This document shows positions 13,296 to 17,719 of a DNA stretch of 17,719 bases, one piece after another. Under the pieces are notes generated by a model, which saw only the letters and a list, made by a program, of their open reading frames with translations, had not been told where the DNA came from and made no database searches. How positions within the stretch are numbered: position 1 is the first letter of the stretch; the number at the start of each line of letters is the position of its first letter. Made by a program: the position numbers and the translations under genes. Origin of the DNA: CAYWJT01 sp964458655 (lineage in GTDB: Bacteria; Acidobacteriota; Aminicenantia; Aminicenantales; Saccharicenantaceae); NCBI GenBank assembly GCA_964458655.1, contig CAYWJT010000054.1, forward strand, positions 1 to 17,719, given 5' to 3'.

Positions 13296-14437
13296 TTAAT
13301 GAGGTCGGGGATGAGGGCGAGCGTTTTTTCCAGATAGGCTTTGTCGCCGAACTCTTCGCCTTCCGGGACGACATCGGGCTGAAGCCCCGTGCCCCAGAGG
13401 GTCTTGCCCGAGGGCAGGTAGTAGGCGGCCGAGGAAAGAAGGAGCGCGGACTTGTCCTCGAGGCTGAACAGCGTCTGCCTGGCCGCGAGCCCGAGCGTCT
13501 TCGGCCCCACGACTTTGGCCCGCTTCAGCTCCTGCAGGAGGCCGGCCGCGAATTCCGCGGGACCCATCGTGCCTTGGCTGACCCAGACGACGAGCGGCGT
13601 CTTGGGCAGTTCGGCCTCGCGCGGGCAGGCGACTTCCTCCCTGACCCCGCCTTTTTTCAGGAAATAGCCCGCGGACGGCGCCTTTACGAATATGTTGACG
13701 AAATCGCGGGCCGCGTCGAAGTCGCCCTCGTCCGCGTCCCGCAGGTCTATGACGAGCGGCCCGGAACTCTTTGCCAGCGCCGGGAGGACTTTCTTCCTCA
13801 ACCCGGGCAGGAGCGAAGCCGAGAACCGGCGCACGGCCAGCACCCGGGGCTTGCCGCGGCCGCTCGAAAAGGAGAACGGGTCGGGTGAGAGCACGGCCCT
13901 TTCGGCCTCGTATTCGGCGGTGTCATTGCCTCTCAGGACCTTGAGGCGGACCTTATCCTTGCCGCCGGCTTTCAGCATGAGGTTGGCTTCCGCCAGGCTC
14001 ATGACCAGGGTGTTCCGGCCGTTTATGGCGCTGATGATGTCCCCGGGTTTCAGGCCGGCTTTCTCCGCCGGCGAAGCCTGGAGCACTCTCAGCACCTGGG
14101 GGAAGGCGCCGTATTTCTTGTAAATGATGAGGCCCGGCTCGGGGTCGCTCTCGCCGCGCGTCCGGAACATGGCGGCCAGGTCGCTCGAGAGGTAGGCGGA
14201 AAGGGGGTCGAGCGCGTCCACCAGCCCCCGGTAGGCCCCCTCGGCCGTCTGGACCGGGTCGCGCTCCTCGAGGTAGTCGTTCCTGACCAGGCGGAAAAGC
14301 GTGTCCAGGAGGTCGAAGCCCTGGGGCGCGGGCGCGCGCGGGGCCTTGCCGTCGAGAGACGTCATCTCGAAGATGAAGAACAGCGTCGCCGCCGCGAAGG
14401 CGATGAGGAGAACGACCCTGTAGGCTGGTATCTTCAT
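13292..14437 (-). CDS. S41/CtpA-like protein with substituted catalytic residues (predicted pseudoprotease)
   Basis: This is a 381-residue protein. Residues ~5-24 are an N-terminal membrane anchor. Residues ~42-90 are the CtpA N-terminal helical domain (RLVRNDYLEE ... LVDALDPLSAYL), and ~100-180 a PDZ domain (AGLKPGDIISAINGR). An S41 fold follows, ending with the usual YYLPSGKTLWGTGLQPDVV. In active members the Ser lies in 'GSASASE' and the Lys in 'FGKG' 25 residues later, then Gln four further on. Here the corresponding residues are Gly292 (in GTMGPAEF), Leu317 (in KTLGLAARQ) and Gln321. Two of the three catalytic residues are therefore missing in an otherwise intact frame. It starts 21 bp after envC and overlaps yibQ by four bases. 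CtpA-type proteases at this locus usually process envelope substrates; this one more likely binds and presents or scaffolds them. Confidence 0.85.
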   Translation of the reverse strand: MKIPAYRVVLLIAFAAATLFFIFEMTSLDGKAPRAPAPQGFDLLDTLFRLVRNDYLEERDPVQTAEGAYRGLVDALDPLSAYLSSDLAAMFRTRGESDPEPGLIIYKKYGAFPQVLRVLQASPAEKAGLKPGDIISAINGRNTLVMSLAEANLMLKAGGKDKVRLKVLRGNDTAEYEAERAVLSPDPFSFSSGRGKPRVLAVRRFSASLLPGLRKKVLPALAKSSGPLVIDLRDADEGDFDAARDFVNIFVKAPSAGYFLKKGGVREEVACPREAELPKTPLVVWVSQGTMGPAEFAAGLLQELKRAKVVGPKTLGLAARQTLFSLEDKSALLLSSAAYYLPSGKTLWGTGLQPDVVPEGEEFGDKAYLEKTLALIPDLIK

Positions 14438-14458
14438 CTTTTCCGACGGCCCATTCTA

Positions 14459-15634
14459 TCACTTCCTCTTGAGCCACTGCAAGGGGTCGATCGCCCGGGC
14501 CCTGTAGCGAATCTCGAAATACAGGCACTCGCCCTTGAGGGAGCCGGTGTCGCCGGTGACGGCGATGGGCTGGCCGGCGCTGACCATGTCGCCGGCCCTG
14601 ACCAGGAACTCCGAGCAGTGGCCGTAGAGGGAGTAATAGGTCAGGCCGTGGTCGATAATGATCAGGTTGCCGTAGCCGGGGAAGTAATCGGTGAAGACCA
14701 CCTTTCCGGCGTGCACGGCCTGGACGGTGGCCGAGCCTGTCCGCGGCTCGATCTCGATGCCCTTGTTCATGACTATGGTCTTGAAGCGGGGATGGACCTC
14801 CAGGCCGAAGCCGGTGATGAGCCTGCCCTGCACCGGCCAGGCCAGCTTGCCTTTGCGCTCCGTCAGCGGGACGAACGGGCCCGTCAGCACCCACTCGTTG
14901 GTCTCGATCTTCTTCATCAGCACCTGTAGCTGCTCGGCGCTCTCCTTCAGCTCCTCCACGGCCTTTTCGTAATCGACCTTGTTCTGCCGGATGCGGGCCA
15001 CCAGGGCCGTGTTCTTGCGCCTCTCTTCGTCGAGCTCGCGGCGCTTGAACTCGGCCATGCGGATCTGGCCGGCCAGGTCCTGCTTCTTCTCTTCGAGCGC
15101 GGTCCGGGCGGCCTCGAGCTCGGAAAGGGTGGCGAGATAGCCCGAGACCACCTGTTCCTGGTAGCGGGCGAGGAGCATCAGGCGCTTGCTTTCCCTCGAC
15201 ACCGACTCGAAGTTCTCGGCCCGCAGGACGAAGCGGGCGAAGTCGGGCTTGCCGAACTTGTGCATCGTGACCAGGATGCGCTCGATGACGGCGCGCTCGG
15301 CGTCGAGCCGGGACTCGACCTCGCGGGCCTTTTTCTGCATGGCCTTGAGCTCGGACTCGGTCCTTTCCACCTGGATGTATTGGACCGCGAGCTCGTTCTG
15401 GAGGACCGACCGCGTCAGGTTGAGCTGGGCCAGGGCGGAGATGAGCGTTTGTTCCTTCCGGGCCTCGGCTTCGAGCCTGGCCCTGAGTTGCTTTATCTGG
15501 CCCTGGATGCCGGCGATCCTCTTCTCGAAATCGGACGTGTCCTGCGTCTGCGGCCGAGCGGCCGCAGAAAGGGCGACAAGCAGCAGGAATGCCAGGGCGG
15601 TTCGCGCCGGCCGTGAGCCCGCGGGCGTCTTCAT
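14459..15634 (-). CDS. envC: EnvC-like murein hydrolase activator
   Basis: I place the start at 15634 (391 residues, MKTPAGSRPAR...), because it gives a clean signal peptide (1-27, FLLLVALSAAARPQ) and AGGA lies upstream; the longer frame to 15661 would overlap the promoter. Residues ~32-255 are a long coiled coil (alternating Glu/Lys/Arg/Leu), and ~264-391 form a LytM (M23-type) domain. The zinc ligands are absent: the HxGxD motif is NKGIE (Asn290, Glu294) and the final HxH is CLYF (Cys370, Tyr372). That is normal for EnvC, which activates amidases at the septum instead of cutting murein itself. The ending CLYFEIRYRARAIDPLQWL closely mirrors E. coli EnvC. It is the first gene of the envC - S41-like - yibQ cluster and is divergent from the glycerate kinase gene. 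Confidence 0.92.
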   Translation of the reverse strand: MKTPAGSRPARTALAFLLLVALSAAARPQTQDTSDFEKRIAGIQGQIKQLRARLEAEARKEQTLISALAQLNLTRSVLQNELAVQYIQVERTESELKAMQKKAREVESRLDAERAVIERILVTMHKFGKPDFARFVLRAENFESVSRESKRLMLLARYQEQVVSGYLATLSELEAARTALEEKKQDLAGQIRMAEFKRRELDEERRKNTALVARIRQNKVDYEKAVEELKESAEQLQVLMKKIETNEWVLTGPFVPLTERKGKLAWPVQGRLITGFGLEVHPRFKTIVMNKGIEIEPRTGSATVQAVHAGKVVFTDYFPGYGNLIIIDHGLTYYSLYGHCSEFLVRAGDMVSAGQPIAVTGDTGSLKGECLYFEIRYRARAIDPLQWLKRK

Positions 15635-15649
15635 CTTGGTCCTGATTTT

Positions 15650-15658
15650 TTTATAGCA
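15650..15658 (-). promoter_or_regulatory. Extended -10 promoter of the envC cluster
   Basis: On the minus strand, TGC directly precedes TATAAA (15655-15650), an extended -10. The -35 position (TCGCCG, 15678-15673) is poor, matching three of six bases. The distance to the chosen start at 15634 allows a leader of about 10 nt. Confidence 0.4.
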
Positions 15659-15686
15659 CATTTCGGGGCGTCCGGCGACATCAGGG

Positions 15687-15715
15687 TTATCTTCGGGCCG
15701 GGAATCCTGTATGAT
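15687..15715 (+). promoter_or_regulatory. Promoter of the glycerate kinase gene, leaderless
   Basis: TTATCT (15687-15692, three of six), 17-bp spacer, and TATGAT (15710-15715). Initiation seven bases later coincides with the ATG at 15722. The geometry (six bases between -10 and start codon) equals that at mfd. Confidence 0.45.
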
Positions 15716-15721
15716 GAGGCC

Positions 15722-17122
15722 ATGAGGGACGGTTCCGGGGGCGAGGCGTCGCTTCGAGCGAAGGCCGAGAGAATATACCGCGCGGCCCTGCGGGCCGTCG
15801 ACCCGGAACGACTCGTCCTAGACAGCGCGCGCCTCGAGGGCGGCAGGCTTTCCGCTCCGGGCGGGGACTTCGACCTGGACGGGCTCGAGCGTGTCCTGCT
15901 CATTTCGGCCGGAAAGGCGGCCGTGCCGATGGCCCGGGCGCTGGCCGGCGTGCTCGGCGGGCGGCTCGCTGAGGGTCTGGTCGTCTGCCCGGCCGGGGAC
16001 GAGGCGAGCGTCGGCGACCCGCGGCTCAGGCTCGTTCGGGCCGCTCACCCCGTGCCCGACGCCCGCAGCGTCGAGGCGGCGCTGGCGGCCCTCGCCGTCG
16101 CGGACGGGGCCTGCCCGGAAGACCTGGTCATCGTGTGCTTGTCGGGCGGGGCCTCGTCCCTGATGGCCCTGCCCGCGGACGGGGTCACCATCGAGGAGAA
16201 GGCCGCCGTAGTCAAGGCGCTGCTCCGTTCCGGCGCCGACATCGAGGAGCTCAACACCGTCCGGAAGCACCTCTCGAGGATAAAGGGCGGCAGGCTGGCC
16301 CGGGCCGTGTTCCCGGCCGCGTCGCTCACCCTGGCCGTATCCGACGTCGTAGGCGACGACCTTTCGGTCATCGGCTCAGGCCCGACCTGCTGGGACGACT
16401 CGACTTTCGCCGAGGCCAGGGCCGTCCTCGAGAACCGGGGGTTGTGGGACGCGGTCCCGGAGTCGGTGCGGGCGTACATAAAGCAGGGCGAGGCCGGCCT
16501 GGCCGGGGAAACCGTGCGAAGGGCGAGCGGGGTGTTCGACCGAGCCCTCATCCAGGTCATCGGGAACAACCGCCGGGCCCTGGAGGCGGCGCGCGTCGAG
16601 GCCGAGGCGGCCGGTTTCGAGGCGCGCGTGCTCACGGACAGGGAGACCGGCGAAGCGCGCGACGCCGCCCGGGAGTACCTCAAGCTTTTGGCCAGGCAGG
16701 CCGCGAGCCGGGGTAGGAGCTCCCCGGGTCTCTGCCTTTTGGCCGGCGGGGAGCTAACGGTCACGGTCAGGGGAGGGGGCCGCGGGGGCCGGAACTCGGA
16801 GTTCGTGCTGGCCTTCCTGGCCGCTCTCCAGGAGCTCGGCCGGGCTAATTCCGCCGGGGCTGGCGCCGCTTTCCCCGACGTCGATTGGCTCGTGCTCAGC
16901 CTGGGCACGGACGGAATCGACGGCCCGACCGACGCCGCCGGAGCCTGGGCCGGACCGTCCACCCTGGGGCGGGCGCTCGCGCTCGGGCTCGACCCGCGCC
17001 GCTCGCTCGACGACAACGACTCCTACGGCTTTTTCAAGCGGACCGGGAACCTTATCTTCACCGGCCCGACCGGCACGAACGTCATGGACTTGCGCATGCT
17101 GTTGATAGAGGGAAAACAGTAG
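15722..17122 (+). CDS. Glycerate 2-kinase (MOFRL family)
   Basis: This is a 466-residue cytoplasmic enzyme that phosphorylates D-glycerate with ATP to 2-phosphoglycerate, feeding glycolysis. The N-terminal DUF4147 domain (~12-250) shows SAGKAAVPMARAL, AAHPVPD, LSGGASSLM (~140-148), NTVRKHLSRIKGGRLA (~178-193) and SDVVGDDLSVIGSGPT (~207-222). The C-terminal MOFRL domain (~338-460) shows LAGGELTVTV, GGRNSEFVLAF, GTDGIDGPTDAAGA (~395-408) and GPTGTNVMDL (~448-457). Length and motifs are complete. GAGG lies only two bases before the ATG, too near to act as a ribosome binding site, and a -10 hexamer ends six bases before the ATG, so translation is probably leaderless. The gene is monocistronic and divergent from envC; no other sugar-acid gene is nearby. 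Confidence 0.93.
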   Translation: MRDGSGGEASLRAKAERIYRAALRAVDPERLVLDSARLEGGRLSAPGGDFDLDGLERVLLISAGKAAVPMARALAGVLGGRLAEGLVVCPAGDEASVGDPRLRLVRAAHPVPDARSVEAALAALAVADGACPEDLVIVCLSGGASSLMALPADGVTIEEKAAVVKALLRSGADIEELNTVRKHLSRIKGGRLARAVFPAASLTLAVSDVVGDDLSVIGSGPTCWDDSTFAEARAVLENRGLWDAVPESVRAYIKQGEAGLAGETVRRASGVFDRALIQVIGNNRRALEAARVEAEAAGFEARVLTDRETGEARDAAREYLKLLARQAASRGRSSPGLCLLAGGELTVTVRGGGRGGRNSEFVLAFLAALQELGRANSAGAGAAFPDVDWLVLSLGTDGIDGPTDAAGAWAGPSTLGRALALGLDPRRSLDDNDSYGFFKRTGNLIFTGPTGTNVMDLRMLLIEGKQ

Positions 17123-17138
17123 TTCCGCCGGCCGCGCC

Positions 17139-17158
17139 GCGGCCCGGGCCGCTTGTTT
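17139..17158 (+). terminator. Possible intrinsic terminator after glycerate kinase
   Basis: GCGGCCCGGGCCGC (17139-17152) is a perfect palindrome that can fold into a five-pair GC stem with a CCGG loop. It is followed at once by TTGTTT. The stem is short and the T tract interrupted, so this is only moderately likely. Confidence 0.4.
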
Positions 17159-17217
17159 CAAGGCTTTCCCGCCGGCCGGCCAGGGTCAAATGCCTTGTTT
17201 GCCGGCCGGGCCGGTTG

Positions 17218-17226
17218 TGGTATCAT
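17218..17226 (+). promoter_or_regulatory. Extended -10 promoter of the last gene
   Basis: TGG followed by TATCAT (17221-17226) forms an extended -10. Upstream -35 matches are weak (TTTGCC, 17198-17203, 17-bp spacing). Initiation near 17233 would give a leader of about 20 nt to the ATG at 17255. Confidence 0.4.
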
Positions 17227-17254
17227 TGGTTCCCGGAATGAACGGGGACCGAAG

Positions 17255-17719
17255 ATGAAGGAACGCGACTGGAAACAGGAAATCAGGGACCACATCGAGA
17301 ACGTCCGCATCATTGAGAGGTGCCGGGCGGAGACCCTCGGCCACTTCGAGCAGTTCTGCGAGTTCATCGCCGAGCCGGCCGCCGAGGACCTGGCCGGCGA
17401 GCTGGCCGAGCACGGCATCCGGGCCGGCCACAGGAAAGTCAAGGATAGGGAGTTCGCCTTCACCGTCTGCTTCCCGGGCACGAAGGACGAGCAGTTCCGC
17501 TACCGTCTCGTCCTGCCGCCCAACTCGGTCGAGCTCAAGCTCGACCTCGTCGTCGAGACCCGCCGCACGCGCCGGGCGGATTTCGTGTCCAAGACGGAGA
17601 GTTTCATGCCCGGCCTCAAGACCGAGGAGATCCTCAAGCTCGACAAGAGCGAGATAATCCTGGACCTTCTCGACCGCTACAAGAGCTTCATCTACGAAAC
17701 GATGACGACGCCGGATTGA
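17255..17719 (+). CDS. Unrecognised soluble protein of 154 residues
   Basis: The start is the ATG at 17255, just below a promoter-like element; an in-frame ATG at 17153 would add 34 low-complexity residues that cross the terminator and promoter, so I reject it. The stop TGA is the last triplet of the window, so the gene is complete. There is no signal peptide or membrane segment. The N-terminal ~50 residues are helical and charged (WKQEIRDHIENVRIIERCRA). The middle is probably beta-rich (KDREFAFTVCFPG, FRYRLVLPPNSVELKLDLVV). The C terminus is helical (KTEEILKLDKSEIILDLLDRY). Codon use is GC-rich like the core genes. I recognise no family. Confidence 0.75.
   Translation: MKERDWKQEIRDHIENVRIIERCRAETLGHFEQFCEFIAEPAAEDLAGELAEHGIRAGHRKVKDREFAFTVCFPGTKDEQFRYRLVLPPNSVELKLDLVVETRRTRRADFVSKTESFMPGLKTEEILKLDKSEIILDLLDRYKSFIYETMTTPD

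Noticed and set aside
12441..13337. 298-codon plus-strand frame across yibQ
   Set aside because: Antisense to intact YibQ motifs; composition is Gly/Arg/Asp-rich and has no fold signature.
13953..14894. 313-codon minus frame overlapping envC and the S41-like gene
   Set aside because: It is in another frame of the same strand, is Arg/Gly/His-rich, and conflicts with two well-supported genes.
16045..17016. 323-codon open frame antisense to glycerate kinase
   Set aside because: Ser/Arg/Pro/Ala-rich shadow of a complete MOFRL enzyme.
1..17719. CRISPR array, rRNA, complete tRNA, prophage or defence genes
   Set aside because: No regularly spaced repeats, conserved RNA cores, or integrase, nuclease, capsid or Cas motifs were seen on either strand.

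Overview
The window looks like a piece of a high-GC, diderm (outer-membrane-bearing) bacterial chromosome. The SurA/PpiC foldases, EnvC, lipoproteins and an OmpA-type remnant all imply two membranes. The gene mix (mfd followed by two parvulin foldases, an envC/S41/yibQ cluster, a pyruvoyl-type arginine decarboxylase and an MOFRL glycerate kinase) would fit an Acidobacteriota or Candidatus Aminicenantes-like lineage. That placement is an inference from gene content only and is not secure.

Region 1 (about 1-5115) reads as accessory DNA. It is visibly lower in GC than the rest, loosely packed and full of debris. It holds an IS-end-like direct repeat at the left edge, a 776-residue FecR-domain protein of unknown function, a fragment resembling a Phd/YefM antitoxin, the last ~40 codons of an OmpA-family protein, a tRNA-3'-end-like scrap, an intact small four-helix membrane protein with its own consensus promoter, the C-terminal remnant of a TPR protein, and an SDR-fold protein that has lost most of its catalytic tetrad.

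Region 2 (5154-10884, plus strand) is dense core DNA: a small conserved-looking protein, the transcription-repair coupling factor Mfd, a PpiC-type lipoprotein foldase and a SurA-type periplasmic chaperone. The last three are packed as one operon. Region 3 (15634 down to 10909, minus strand) is an envelope cluster, envC - S41-like protein - yibQ, with 21 nt and then a 4-nt overlap between genes. It is followed, from a separate promoter, by a lipoprotein gene and a pyruvoyl-dependent arginine decarboxylase. The two blocks converge with only 24 nt between the surA-like stop and the decarboxylase stop. Region 4 (15722-17719, plus strand) has a glycerate 2-kinase divergent from envC, then an unrecognised 154-residue protein whose stop codon is the last base triplet of the window.

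The most interesting points are as follows. The S41 (CtpA-like) protein in the envC-yibQ cluster keeps its whole fold but has Gly and Leu where the catalytic Ser and Lys should be, so it looks like a pseudoprotease beside the naturally degenerate LytM domain of EnvC. The SDR protein lacks three of its four catalytic residues. Two consensus promoters (TTGACA-N18-TATCAT) drive accessory genes. mfd and the glycerate kinase gene appear to be leaderless. I did not find a clearly new defence or mobile system; the nearest candidate for something undescribed is the large FecR protein.
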